Positions 1-7,884 are shown, counted from the first letter of the stretch. The stretch: DNA of 8,427 nt from JALZVT01 sp964634815 (GCA_964634815.1 CAZWMD010000104.1:1-8427); one strand, 5' to 3'. The notes: generated by a model not told the origin, from the letters alone. Numbers and translations are program-made.

Positions 1-152
1 GGCGTTTTGGTTTGCAGCTCGCTCCAGCCTGCGTCATCCATGTGATACAGAAGTGTGAAACCAAGCGTCTCGCTATACCATTCGGCGCTGCGTTGACGGT
101 CTCTAACCGACATGGCGATTGTGATTGTGTTGTCTACTGAGATAAGAGGCAT
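1..152 (-). CDS. VOC family (glyoxalase/dioxygenase-fold) protein, N-terminal part, cut by window edge
   Basis: Reading the minus strand from 152 gives a protein beginning MPLISVDNTITIAMSVRD, followed by RSAEWYSETLGFTLLYHMDDAGWSEL, and running open off the left edge. A short strand, then 'V.D...SAEWYSETLGF', is the typical opening of the vicinal-oxygen-chelate fold (first beta strand and helix), found in glyoxalases, bleomycin-resistance-like proteins and extradiol dioxygenases. Too little is present to see the metal ligands or to choose a reaction. An in-frame ATG lies 12 nt upstream (164). I prefer 152 because a GGA (minus strand, 162-160) sits 7 nt before it, and because a TATACT -10-like box at 179-174 would leave almost no leader for the 164 start. 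The gene diverges from the HxlR-like regulator at 193, an arrangement common for a regulator and its target. The family call is fairly sure; the substrate is unknown. Confidence 0.8.
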   Translation of the reverse strand, partial: MPLISVDNTITIAMSVRDRQRSAEWYSETLGFTLLYHMDDAGWSELQTKT

Positions 153-192
153 AGCATTGTCCATTGACCACAAAGTATAGTATATATATTTA
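153..192. promoter_or_regulatory. Compact divergent promoter region between VOC gene and HxlR-like regulator
   Basis: The spacer is very AT-rich at 176-194. On the minus strand TATACT (179-174) resembles a sigma-70 -10 box for the VOC gene. On the plus strand TTGTCC (157-162) and TATATA (181-186), 18 nt apart, could form a promoter whose start point falls at or next to the regulator ATG at 193. No Shine-Dalgarno sequence is visible before 193, and an in-frame TAG at 178-180 rules out a more upstream start, so the regulator mRNA may be leaderless. The two promoters would overlap, so a regulator bound here could control both genes. The boxes are pattern matches by eye and not proof of promoter activity. 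Confidence 0.4.
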
Positions 193-729
193 ATGAACAT
201 CGAGACAATTGTCAAGGTCACCTCGCGCGCCTGGTCGCTGGACATATTGGCATCGCTGTACTCAGGGGTGCCGGGTCGACAGGCGCCGTTACTTTCCTCG
301 ATCGGCGCCAGCCGAACTGCGTTCACTAATAGCCTCGCGCATTTGGTGGAGCTTGGTTTGCTGGTGCGTAACCCTGGTCACGGACATCCGCTGCGCCCGG
401 AATATCGGCTGACGCCTGAAGGGGTAGAGATTTCCAAGATCGCCGGCAAACTGGTGCGGGTTGTTCCGAGTGATACGGAGTTTGCGGCGCTGCGCCGCAC
501 CTGGACTCTGCCTGTACTGACGGTGATTCAAGTGCCCCGGCGATTTACGGAAATCAAGTCAGATCTGCTTTCGATCACCGATCGTGCGTTATCTAAATCT
601 CTGGACCAACTGCAAGAACTCAACTGGCTCACACGAGAGGTTGATGTTTCGGGTCGACCACCGCGGCCGACCTACCAGGCGGTAAATGTTGGTTTTGAGA
701 TATGCCAGGCTATAAATGATGGTCTTTAG
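193..729 (+). CDS. HxlR-type winged-helix transcriptional regulator with two tandem wHTH units
   Basis: This 178-residue protein is a probable cytoplasmic DNA-binding regulator. It contains two copies of an HxlR-like winged helix. Unit one has W14-S-L-D-I-L, then the recognition-helix region S40-R-T-A-F-T-N-S-L-AHLVELGLL, then the wing R68-P-E-Y-R-L-T-P-E-G. Unit two has W104-T-L-P-V-L, then R131-A-L-S-K-S-L-DQLQELNWL, then the wing R158-P-T-Y. Equivalent residues are offset by about 90 positions. Family members are usually 100-150 residues with one wHTH and work as homodimers, so this may be a single-chain pseudo-dimer. The N-terminal Cys used as a redox sensor by several HxlR proteins is absent; the only Cys is C171 near the C-terminus. 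The start at 193 is forced by an in-frame TAG just upstream, yet no RBS is visible. It diverges from the VOC gene, which is its most likely target. The stop is TAG. The ligand is unknown. Confidence 0.82.
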   Translation: MNIETIVKVTSRAWSLDILASLYSGVPGRQAPLLSSIGASRTAFTNSLAHLVELGLLVRNPGHGHPLRPEYRLTPEGVEISKIAGKLVRVVPSDTEFAALRRTWTLPVLTVIQVPRRFTEIKSDLLSITDRALSKSLDQLQELNWLTREVDVSGRPPRPTYQAVNVGFEICQAINDGL

Positions 730-810
730 GCGACGCCGCTAGAAAAAACTAGGCTTCGATTGGATGATTGGTTGTGATCAAATGTGGCCGCACAATACTG
801 ATGGTCGCCA

Positions 811-817
811 AAGGAAA
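811..817 (+). promoter_or_regulatory. Probable ribosome binding site deciding the PepSY gene start
   Basis: AAGGAAA lies 13 nt before the ATG at 831, a somewhat long but workable spacing. The alternative in-frame starts at 768 (TTG) and 801 (ATG) have no comparable purine tract. This favours 831, which also gives the usual family N-terminus: a short basic stretch leading directly into the first membrane helix. Confidence 0.5.
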
Positions 818-830
818 CGCTCGCACAATC

Positions 831-1279
831 ATGAAAGCCAGGATTGCCCTGCGTAAGGTTCACCATTGGATTGCTCCGCTTGTCCTACTTCCCGTTGGCT
901 TGGTGATTGGTACCGGTTTACTGCTGTTATTGAAGAAAGATGTTCACTGGATTCAACCCCCTACCCAGAAAGGCATCGAGCGCTCGGCGGTACCCACCCA
1001 AACTCTGGATCAATTGTTTCACAGCGCCAAACAAATCCCGGAGCTGCAACTGCAGCAATGGTCTGATCTGTCCCGCGTTGATGTTAAAGCCGGCAAGGGC
1101 GTTGTGAAGTTTGTCGCGGCTAATCGCTGGGAAGCGCAGGTGGATACCCACAGCGGTGAAATTCTGCAGGTCGCTTACCGTCGCTCGGATCTTATTGAAT
1201 CGCTGCACGATGGTTCCTTCTTTACAGATTGGAGCAAACACTACGTGTTCTTACCTGCCGGTATCCTGCTGCTTGTGCT
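831..1279 (+). CDS. PepSY-associated transmembrane protein, C-terminal end lost in assembly gap
   Basis: From M at 831, 149 residues are visible, beginning MKARIALRKVHHWIAPLV. Residues 13-34 form a hydrophobic membrane helix that follows the RKxHHW signature of PepSY_TM proteins, and KKDVHWIQPP follows it. Residues 56-125 form a PepSY-like extracytoplasmic domain (TLDQLFHSAK, later VDTHSGEILQVAYRRSDLIESLHDGSFF). A second membrane helix starts near 138 (YVFLPAGILLLV) and is cut by the N run. PepSY domains occur in protease inhibitors and in inner-membrane proteins often linked to iron uptake or reduction; no enzyme activity can be assigned here. The gene lies about 100 nt after the regulator on the same strand, and a weak promoter (TTGTGA 772-777, AATACT 794-799) is possible. 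Small proteins of this class normally end soon after the second helix, so only a short C-terminus is probably missing. It is not part of the propeller protein downstream. Confidence 0.8.
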
Positions 1280-1379
1280 NNNNNNNNNNNNNNNNNNNNN
1301 NNNNNNNNNNNNNNNNNNNNNNNNNNNNNNNNNNNNNNNNNNNNNNNNNNNNNNNNNNNNNNNNNNNNNNNNNNNNNNN
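1280..1379. other. Scaffold gap: exactly 100 N of unknown true length
   Basis: The run of N is exactly 100 bases, a common placeholder for a gap of unknown size. The left flank ends inside the second membrane helix of the PepSY gene. The right flank begins at the RNIGPA motif of the propeller protein, which is residue 50 of the downstream paralogue. The missing DNA should therefore hold the PepSY C-terminus and stop, any intergenic spacer, and about 150 nt encoding the signal peptide and N-terminus of the propeller protein. The real gap is thus likely longer than 100 bases. Frame continuity across it is a 1-in-3 chance event. Confidence 0.95.
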
Positions 1380-4300
1380 CGCAACATCGGTCCGGCGTTG
1401 ATGTCCGGGCGCATCGCCCACATAGAAATCCAGCCAGATGATCCGGCAACCTGGTACGTGGCCGTTGGCTCTGGCGGGGTTTGGAAAACCGTCAACGCCG
1501 GCACCACCTGGACACCAATCTTCGATGATCAGACCTCTTACTCTATTGGCACCCTGGCGCTGGATACAAACAACCCAAACAGCCTGTGGGTTGGCACAGG
1601 AGAGAACGTTGGCGGGCGGCATGTTGGCTTCGGCGATGGAATCTATCATTCCTCAAACGGCGGCAGCAGCTGGACCAAACGCGGCCTCGAAGGCACAGGT
1701 CACATCTCAAAGATCATTGTGCATCCAGAAGATCCCAATACCCTATGGGTGGCGGCCCAGGGCCCTTTGTGGTCAAAGGGCGGTCAACGTGGGGTCTACA
1801 AAACTACGGATGCTGGTGAAACCTGGCGCCAGGTACTCGGCAAAGGCCCCTGGACTGGCGCCACTGATCTGGTTATTGATCCAACCAATCCAGACCTTCT
1901 GTACGCGGCAACCTGGCAGCGCCACCGCACTGTTGCAGCCTTCATCGGTGGCGGCCCGGAATCAGGGATCCATGCCTCTAGCGACGGCGGAGAAAGTTGG
2001 CAACAGCTCAAGGAAGGCCTGCCAAAAGACGTCAACGTCGGCAAGATCGGACTGACTATTTCTCCACAAAAGCCTGATGTGATTTACGCCGCTATTGAGC
2101 TTGATAACCGCACCGGCGGCATCTGGCGTTCAACCAACCGGGGAGGCTCCTGGGAGAAGCGGTCTGACATGGTGAGCGGCGGCACCGGCCCGCACTATTA
2201 CCAGGAACTCTACGCCAGCCCGCACCAGTTCGATCGACTCTATCTGATGAACAACACCACACAGATTTCAGAGGATGGCGGCAGCACCTGGCGAGCGATA
2301 AACAACGAATACAAGCATGTCGACGATCACGCAATTGCGTTCCGTCCGGATGATCCCGACTATCTCATGATTGGCTCTGACGGTGGGCTGTATGAGAGCT
2401 ACGACAACCAAAAGAGCTGGCGCTTCATTAATAACCTGCCCGTCACCCAGTTCTACAAGGTTGCCGCTGACGACAGCCAGCCGTTCTACCAGGTCTATGG
2501 CGGGACTCAAGACAACTCCTCTCAAGGCGGACCATCGCGCACCGACAATTTGCATGGTATTCGCAACTCCGACTGGTTCATCACTCTGTTTGCAGACGGC
2601 CATCAATCGGCCATAGAACCTGGCAATCCCAACATCATGTATGCGGAATGGCAGGAAGGAAACCTGGTGCGTGTTGATCGCAGCACCGGCGAGATCGTCC
2701 ACATCCAACCTCAACCTGCCCCGGGCGATCCGGCTGAGCGCTTCAACTGGGATGCGCCTATCGCGGTCAGCACCCACGATCCAAAGCGTTTGTATTTTGC
2801 CTCCCAGCGCCTCTGGCGCTCCGACGACCGGGGAGACAGTTGGCAAGCCTTGTCTGGGGATCTCACCCGCAATGAGTTTCGTGAACGTCTCCCGGTGATG
2901 GGGCGGCAATGGTCCATTGAAGCCCCCTGGGATCTCTCGGCCATGTCGCAATACAACACCATTAGCGCTTTGGGCGAATCACCGGTGGATGAAAATCGTC
3001 TGTACATCGGCACTGACGACGGCGTGATTCAGTCGACAACCGACGGTGGTAAAACCTGGCGGCGCACTGAAGTGGGCAGTCTGCCTGGGGTACCCGCAAC
3101 CGCCTTTGTGAATGACATACGCGCTGATCTGTTTGATGCAGACACAGTATACGTAGCGCTTGATAATCATAAGTACGGCGACTACAAGCCATACTTGTTA
3201 AAGAGTACCAACGGCGGCCGGAGCTTTCGCAGTATCCGTGGTGATTTGCCCGATCGGCATCTGGTCTGGCGATTGGTGCAAGACCACGTTAAACCCGAAC
3301 TGCTGTTTGCTGCCACAGAGTTTGGATTGTTTTTCACCATCGACGGCGGCAAACAATGGCTCGAACTGCAAGGTGGTGCACCCACTATTTCTTTTCGTGA
3401 CGTGACCATTCAACGCCGGGAACAAGATCTGGTGGCGGCCTCCTTTGGCCGAGGCATTTTCATCCTCGATGACTACACACCCTTGCGCGATTTATCGCCC
3501 AGCGCCATGGAACAAGACGCCTTGTTGTTCCCAACCCGCCGCGCCTGGTGGTACATCGAACAGCATCCACTCGGCTTCAGCGAAGGGGCGTCCCAGGGCC
3601 ACAGCTATTTCCGCGCGCCCAACCCGCCTTTTGGCGCGGTTTTCACCTACTATTTAAAAGACGACCTGCTCACCCAGGCAAAACGTCGCCAGAAACAAGA
3701 ACAACCACTCATCGACAAGGGCAAAGACACTCCTTACCCCAGTTTTGAAACCGCCGAAGCGGAGCGACGCGAGGCCGAGCCCGAAATTATCCTCACCATA
3801 AGAGACAGCGACGGCCATGCCGTACGCCGAGTGAGTGGCCCTAGCAGCAAGGGCATTCACCGGGTGTCCTGGGATCTGCGTTGGCCGGCGGTTGATGCCA
3901 TTGCGTATGATCCTGCCAGCCGACCCACAGAAGACAACGCCCCTGAGGGCTTTCTGGTCGCGCCCGGTGAGTATTCTGTAGAACTGGCACAGCGAGTTAA
4001 TGGTGTCATCAAAACCCTTGCCCCGGCGCAAAACTTTGAAGTGGCGCCAATGCGAAGCGCTGCTCTACCCGGGGCAGAGCCGGCAGCCGCTGCGGCATTC
4101 TGGAAAGAAGTAGACGGCTTCCAGCGAAACGTGAGTGCGGCGACGCAGTTGATCGCCGAATTGCAGGCTCGCCTTGAGCTGCTAAAGCAGGCCATGGATC
4201 GCACTCCGGACGCACCTGGAACGCTCGATACCCAGTGGCAAACGCTGCGCACATCTGTTTTTGAGCTGGAACAAAAGTTAAGCGGCAATCAGGCCCAGAA

Positions 4301-4547
4301 TGAGTTAGGCACCGCAGCTACTGCCAGCATTCGGCAACGGTTGGGTCGAGTTTTGGTTGGCACCGCCTACTCAACCTATGGCCCAACAAAAACTCACCAG
4401 AACGTATTGAGCTATGCCCAGGCTGATTATGCCGAGGTGCAATCTGAACTCAGCAGGTTGCAAACTGAGGCATTCCCGACGTTTGAACGGGCCCTGCAAA
4501 ACGCTGGTGCACCCTGGACGCCGGGTTCGGCGCTTCCCAACCAATAG
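1380..4547 (+). CDS. Asp-box (BNR/VPS10-sortilin-like) beta-propeller protein, 5' end missing
   Basis: There are 1,055 visible residues from RNIGPALMSGRI to the TAG stop. Residues 1 to about 700 carry about eleven Asp-box motifs (S-x-D/N-x-G-x-x-W/F), including SSNGGSSW, TTDAGETW, SSDGGESW, SEDGGSTW, STTDGGKTW and TIDGGKQW. These mark beta-propeller blades of the sortilin/VPS10, sialidase-like and GH74-like superfamily. The propeller ends near FGRGIFILDDY. A beta-sandwich-like segment follows (about 801-840, IILTIRDSDGHAVRRV), then a helical, probably coiled-coil stretch (about 908-970), and a conserved tail ending GAPWTPG. The intact neighbour has 1,050 residues from the same motif, so only about 49 residues, presumably with a signal peptide, are lost in the gap. 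Similar proteins are often labelled 'glycosyl hydrolase', but no catalytic residue can be identified; a binding or scaffold role outside the cytoplasm is equally possible. It precedes its paralogue by 17 nt, so the two are probably in one operon. Confidence 0.85.
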   Translation, partial: RNIGPALMSGRIAHIEIQPDDPATWYVAVGSGGVWKTVNAGTTWTPIFDDQTSYSIGTLALDTNNPNSLWVGTGENVGGRHVGFGDGIYHSSNGGSSWTKRGLEGTGHISKIIVHPEDPNTLWVAAQGPLWSKGGQRGVYKTTDAGETWRQVLGKGPWTGATDLVIDPTNPDLLYAATWQRHRTVAAFIGGGPESGIHASSDGGESWQQLKEGLPKDVNVGKIGLTISPQKPDVIYAAIELDNRTGGIWRSTNRGGSWEKRSDMVSGGTGPHYYQELYASPHQFDRLYLMNNTTQISEDGGSTWRAINNEYKHVDDHAIAFRPDDPDYLMIGSDGGLYESYDNQKSWRFINNLPVTQFYKVAADDSQPFYQVYGGTQDNSSQGGPSRTDNLHGIRNSDWFITLFADGHQSAIEPGNPNIMYAEWQEGNLVRVDRSTGEIVHIQPQPAPGDPAERFNWDAPIAVSTHDPKRLYFASQRLWRSDDRGDSWQALSGDLTRNEFRERLPVMGRQWSIEAPWDLSAMSQYNTISALGESPVDENRLYIGTDDGVIQSTTDGGKTWRRTEVGSLPGVPATAFVNDIRADLFDADTVYVALDNHKYGDYKPYLLKSTNGGRSFRSIRGDLPDRHLVWRLVQDHVKPELLFAATEFGLFFTIDGGKQWLELQGGAPTISFRDVTIQRREQDLVAASFGRGIFILDDYTPLRDLSPSAMEQDALLFPTRRAWWYIEQHPLGFSEGASQGHSYFRAPNPPFGAVFTYYLKDDLLTQAKRRQKQEQPLIDKGKDTPYPSFETAEAERREAEPEIILTIRDSDGHAVRRVSGPSSKGIHRVSWDLRWPAVDAIAYDPASRPTEDNAPEGFLVAPGEYSVELAQRVNGVIKTLAPAQNFEVAPMRSAALPGAEPAAAAAFWKEVDGFQRNVSAATQLIAELQARLELLKQAMDRTPDAPGTLDTQWQTLRTSVFELEQKLSGNQAQNELGTAATASIRQRLGRVLVGTAYSTYGPTKTHQNVLSYAQADYAEVQSELSRLQTEAFPTFERALQNAGAPWTPGSALPNQ
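4506..4522 (+). repeat. 17-nt exact repeat, copy 1 (end of first propeller gene)
   Basis: The block ggtgcaccctggacgcc is identical at 7817-7833. It encodes the conserved GAPWTP tail in both paralogues. It is best explained by shared ancestry and constraint on the protein tail, not by a mobile or regulatory repeat. Confidence 0.8.
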
Positions 4548-4564
4548 AAGAAATACGAAACACC

Positions 4565-7500
4565 ATGTACAGCCTTCGATCTTTGCTCAATCTACCACTC
4601 GCCGGTTGGTGCCTTGCATGCGCCCTGACCCTGACTGCGGCAACTCATGCCGCCCAGTCCAACACGGAGGGAGGGGATGACGCCAAGCACCCGTTGGCGT
4701 CGCTGCCGCTGCGTAACATCGGTCCTGCATTCCCTTCCGGGCGCATCGCCGATTTTGCGTTTCATAACACCCATCACTTTCTGGTGGCAACCGCATCGGG
4801 TGGTTTGTGGGAAACAACCAACGACGGCACCACCTGGCAGCCGTTGTTTGATGGCGAAGCTTCTTATTCTTTGGGTGTGGTAGAGATTGACCCTTCCGAT
4901 TCAAACGTTATCTGGGTTGGTAGTGGCGAAAACAACGCTCAGCGATCTGTTGCGTACGGTGATGGGGTCTACAAGTCTACCGATGGCGGAAAATCCTGGT
5001 CGAATATGGGTCTCAAGGAATCCGGACACTTATCTAAGTTGTGGATCAACCCGGACGATGGCGAGCATGTGCGGATTGCCGCCCAGGGACCGTTGTGGAA
5101 CGCCGGAGGTGATCGCGGTTTATACGAGACTCGCGACGGCGGCGCGAGTTGGACCAAAATTCTCGATATCGATGAGCACACCGGTGTTAACGAGTTTGTT
5201 GTGCACCCGGAAGATCCGAATCAGATCATCGCCAGCAGCTACCAGCGCCGCCGCCACACCTGGACCCTTATAAATGGCGGGCCTGGATCTGGCATTCACC
5301 GCTCAAGAGACGGCGGTAAAAACTGGCAACGTATTGCTACCGGCTTGCCTAAAGATCATATGGGTCGCATTGGGCTGGCCAGCGCACCCTCTGAGCCCGA
5401 CAAGGTTTACGCCATCATTGAAGCCAACGACAAAGAAAAGGGGGTGTACCGCAGCACCAACTTTGGCCAAAGCTGGGAGAAACGGTCAGAGCACCTAACC
5501 ACCAGCCCCCAGTACTACAACGAACTTATAGTCGATCCAAAAGACCCCAACCGGCTCTACTCACTCGACACCTACACCTCAGTTTCTGAAGATGGCGGGA
5601 AGACCTTTACACCCTTGTCTGCCAAGCACCGCCACGTGGATGATCATGCTCTGTGGATCAATCCGGCCAATACTGACCATCTCATTATTGGCGGCGATGG
5701 CGGAATCTATTCCAGTTGGGATAGAGGCACTACCTGGCGGCACGTCGACAACCTGCCTATCACGCAGTTCTATCGAATCCAGCCTGATAACGCGGTGCCT
5801 TTTTACAACGTGTGCGGTGGCACCCAGGACAACAATTCGTTGTGCGCGCCGTCGCGCACGTCGGTGGTTCACGGCATCACCAACGCCGACTGGACGATCA
5901 TTTTGGGCGGCGACGGGTACAAGCCGCAAAGCGATCCGGATGATCACAATATTATCTACACCCAATATCAGTACGGCGGGTTGGCTCGTTACGACCGACG
6001 AACTCAAGAACGACTCTACATTACTCCAACGCCACCCAAGGGCGAAGACAACTACAAATGGAACTGGAATACCCCTTTGCTTGTGAGCCCGCACGATTCG
6101 AAACGTATTTACTACGCGGCCGAGAAAGTGTTTCGCAGCGATAATCGTGGCGATGACTGGGAAATTATCAGCCCCGATCTCACCCGCAAGATTGACCGCA
6201 ATCAGCTGGATGTGATGGGCCGCATCTGGAGTGTGGATGCCATTGCCAAAAACGACTCTACGTCGGTCTATGGCAGCTTAATCAGTTTTAGCGAAAGCCC
6301 GGTACAGGCAGATCTGCTGTATGCCGGCAGTGATGATGGCCTAATCAGTGTATCTACCGATGGCGGTGAGAACTGGAGTTCGGTGAGTAGCTTTCGCGGT
6401 GTCCCCGACATGTCGTTGGTAGAAGATATCGTCAGTTCCAGTCACGATGCCAATCGTGCCTATGCGGTGTTTGATAACCACAAGCGCGGTGACTTCAAGC
6501 CTTATGTTTATATCACCACCAACCAGGGCCGAAGCTGGCGCCCCATCACGGGGGACCTGCCTAAACGCGGTACGGTACACACCATTGCCGAAGATCATGT
6601 GGATCCGAACTTGCTGTTTGTCGGCACCGAGTTCGGTGTGTTCTTCACCCAAAACCGCGGTGAAAACTGGATAGAACTCACCTCATTACCGACCATTGCT
6701 GTGCGTGACCTGGAAATCCAGCGCCGGGAAACCGATCTCGTTGTGGGCACCTTTGGTCGCGGGGTCTACATTCTTGATGATTACAGCGCTCTGCGAACGC
6801 CAAACTCGGCCGTGCAAGGTGCAGAGGCGACGCTCTTTCCAGTGAAAGACAGCTGGCTGTACATCGAGGGTGACCGCTGGGGCTCGACGGGCGGCGCTCA
6901 GGGGTATCAGGGCGACAATTTCTTTGCGGCGCCCAATCCCGTCTACGGTGTCCAGTTCACGTACTATCTGAAGAGTGCTCTGGATGACCGTCGCAGCCAA
7001 CGCCGCCAGGCAGAAATCAAGCGCGAAAAAGAAAACAAAGACACGCCTTATCCAAGCTGGGAGGCCTTGCGCCAAGAGGATGAAGAGCTAAAGCCAAAGC
7101 TGTTGATTGAAATACGCGATGCAAAGGGTGATGTTGTGCGTCGGATCGACGCTAAAACTGCCAAAGGTTTGCACCGTATCTCGTGGGACATGCGTCTTTC
7201 AGCCCCGGACCCCATCGACCTGCAAGCTCCCGAACCTTCTAACTTTGCCCAACGACCGATCGGCCCACTCGCTACCCCCGGACAATACAGTGCCCGGTTG
7301 GTGAAACAAATCGACGGAAAAAACCTGGGCATAGACAGTGGCCAGAACTTTCAACTCAACTCCCTTGAGCTGAGTCCTGAGCAAACCGATGACCCGGAGG
7401 CGCTGCAGAGGTTTCAGTTAGAGGTTGCACAGCTGCTGCGAGCGGTCGCCGGCGCCCAGAAGAGCTCAGCCGAATTGCGTGACCGGATTGCCCATCTGCG

Positions 7501-7864
7501 CCAGGCGCTGGATCTCACCGATGCTGCTGGCAGTGACGAGCAAGCGTTATTAGCAACGTTACTCTCGCAGCTCAACCAGATCGACACCGCGCTCAACGGC
7601 GACGCAACAAGACGCTCCAGAAATGAACCAGCACCCTTGTCGATCAGTAATCGGGTGTTTCTGATTCGTCGCGATGCCTGGAAGAGTCAGGCACCTGCTA
7701 CCGGCGTGCATCGTGATTCTTATCAAATTGCCGCTGATGAGTTTACCGAGGTGATGCAACGGCTTGGTAAAGTGCACCAGGAACTTCAGGACGTTGAGTC
7801 AACCCTGGAACAGCAAGGTGCACCCTGGACGCCAGGTCGCCTGCCGATATGGCCCCCGCGGTAG
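4565..7864 (+). CDS. Exported Asp-box (BNR/VPS10-sortilin-like) beta-propeller protein, complete
   Basis: This 1,099-residue protein has an N-terminal Sec signal peptide: MYSLRSLLNL, a hydrophobic core PLAGWCLACALTLTAA, and a probable cleavage site after THA or HAA near residue 30. From R50 it aligns along its whole length with the upstream protein. About eleven Asp-boxes are present, for example TTNDGTTW, STDGGKSW, TRDGGASW, SRDGGKNW, SEDGGKTF, STDGGENW and TQNRGENW. Shared blocks include VDDHA, NLPITQFY, GGTQDN, LTR and FGRGVYILDDY. The propeller covers about 50-745, a beta-sandwich-like part about 845-880, and probable coiled coil about 952-1012, with a C-terminal GAPWTPGRLPIWPP tail. It is probably periplasmic or surface-located. 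Two Cys near NVCGGTQDNNSLC could form a disulfide and are absent at those positions in the paralogue (QVYGGTQDNSSQG). The RBS before 4565 is weak (AGAAGAAA overlapping the previous stop), consistent with translational coupling. Function is unknown and hydrolase activity is not supported. Confidence 0.9.
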   Translation: MYSLRSLLNLPLAGWCLACALTLTAATHAAQSNTEGGDDAKHPLASLPLRNIGPAFPSGRIADFAFHNTHHFLVATASGGLWETTNDGTTWQPLFDGEASYSLGVVEIDPSDSNVIWVGSGENNAQRSVAYGDGVYKSTDGGKSWSNMGLKESGHLSKLWINPDDGEHVRIAAQGPLWNAGGDRGLYETRDGGASWTKILDIDEHTGVNEFVVHPEDPNQIIASSYQRRRHTWTLINGGPGSGIHRSRDGGKNWQRIATGLPKDHMGRIGLASAPSEPDKVYAIIEANDKEKGVYRSTNFGQSWEKRSEHLTTSPQYYNELIVDPKDPNRLYSLDTYTSVSEDGGKTFTPLSAKHRHVDDHALWINPANTDHLIIGGDGGIYSSWDRGTTWRHVDNLPITQFYRIQPDNAVPFYNVCGGTQDNNSLCAPSRTSVVHGITNADWTIILGGDGYKPQSDPDDHNIIYTQYQYGGLARYDRRTQERLYITPTPPKGEDNYKWNWNTPLLVSPHDSKRIYYAAEKVFRSDNRGDDWEIISPDLTRKIDRNQLDVMGRIWSVDAIAKNDSTSVYGSLISFSESPVQADLLYAGSDDGLISVSTDGGENWSSVSSFRGVPDMSLVEDIVSSSHDANRAYAVFDNHKRGDFKPYVYITTNQGRSWRPITGDLPKRGTVHTIAEDHVDPNLLFVGTEFGVFFTQNRGENWIELTSLPTIAVRDLEIQRRETDLVVGTFGRGVYILDDYSALRTPNSAVQGAEATLFPVKDSWLYIEGDRWGSTGGAQGYQGDNFFAAPNPVYGVQFTYYLKSALDDRRSQRRQAEIKREKENKDTPYPSWEALRQEDEELKPKLLIEIRDAKGDVVRRIDAKTAKGLHRISWDMRLSAPDPIDLQAPEPSNFAQRPIGPLATPGQYSARLVKQIDGKNLGIDSGQNFQLNSLELSPEQTDDPEALQRFQLEVAQLLRAVAGAQKSSAELRDRIAHLRQALDLTDAAGSDEQALLATLLSQLNQIDTALNGDATRRSRNEPAPLSISNRVFLIRRDAWKSQAPATGVHRDSYQIAADEFTEVMQRLGKVHQELQDVESTLEQQGAPWTPGRLPIWPPR
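7817..7833 (+). repeat. 17-nt exact repeat, copy 2 (end of second propeller gene)
   Basis: This is the second copy of the 17-nt block at 4506-4522, in the same reading frame and at the same place in the paralogous protein. A further 15-nt identity (tccgggcgcatcgcc) links 1404-1418 and 4736-4750 at the SGRIA motif near the N-termini. Confidence 0.8.
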
Positions 7865-7884
7865 GCTCTGCGCGATAGTGATCT

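Noticed and set aside
734..754. Hairpin CTAG-AAAAAA-CTAG just after the regulator stop as an intrinsic terminator
   Set aside because: The stem is only 4 bp with a bulged extension, and no run of T follows it.
772..795. CRP/FNR-like operator (TTGTG...CACAA) before the PepSY gene
   Set aside because: The half-sites are 14 nt apart, which fits neither the TGTGA-N6-TCACA nor the TTGAT-N4-ATCAA spacing.
768..830. Upstream starts at 768 (TTG) and 801 (ATG) for the PepSY gene
   Set aside because: No RBS precedes them and the added residues lack family character. 831 has AAGGAAA upstream and gives the usual N-terminus.
2268..2951. Long antisense open frame (227 codons) on the minus strand
   Set aside because: It lies wholly inside the propeller gene, has no recognisable family features, and is explained by the codon bias of the sense strand.
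768..4547. A single 1,259-residue PepSY-propeller fusion protein starting at TTG 768
   Set aside because: It crosses 100 N, the two halves match separate families, and the intact paralogue has its own signal peptide before the same motif.
4607..4624. Lipoprotein lipobox around WCLAC in the second propeller's signal peptide
   Set aside because: The residues before the Cys do not match L-[AS]-[GA]-C, and the Cys is in the middle of the hydrophobic core. A standard A-x-A cleavage site follows.
5579..6094. Antisense open frame (171 codons) opposite the second propeller gene
   Set aside because: It is a shadow of a well-supported coding sequence with no RBS or homologous motif noticed.
1380..7864. 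Sialidase or other glycoside hydrolase activity for the propeller proteins
   Set aside because: Asp-boxes are structural and shared with non-enzymatic sortilin/VPS10 propellers. No sialidase arginine triad or other catalytic set could be identified.
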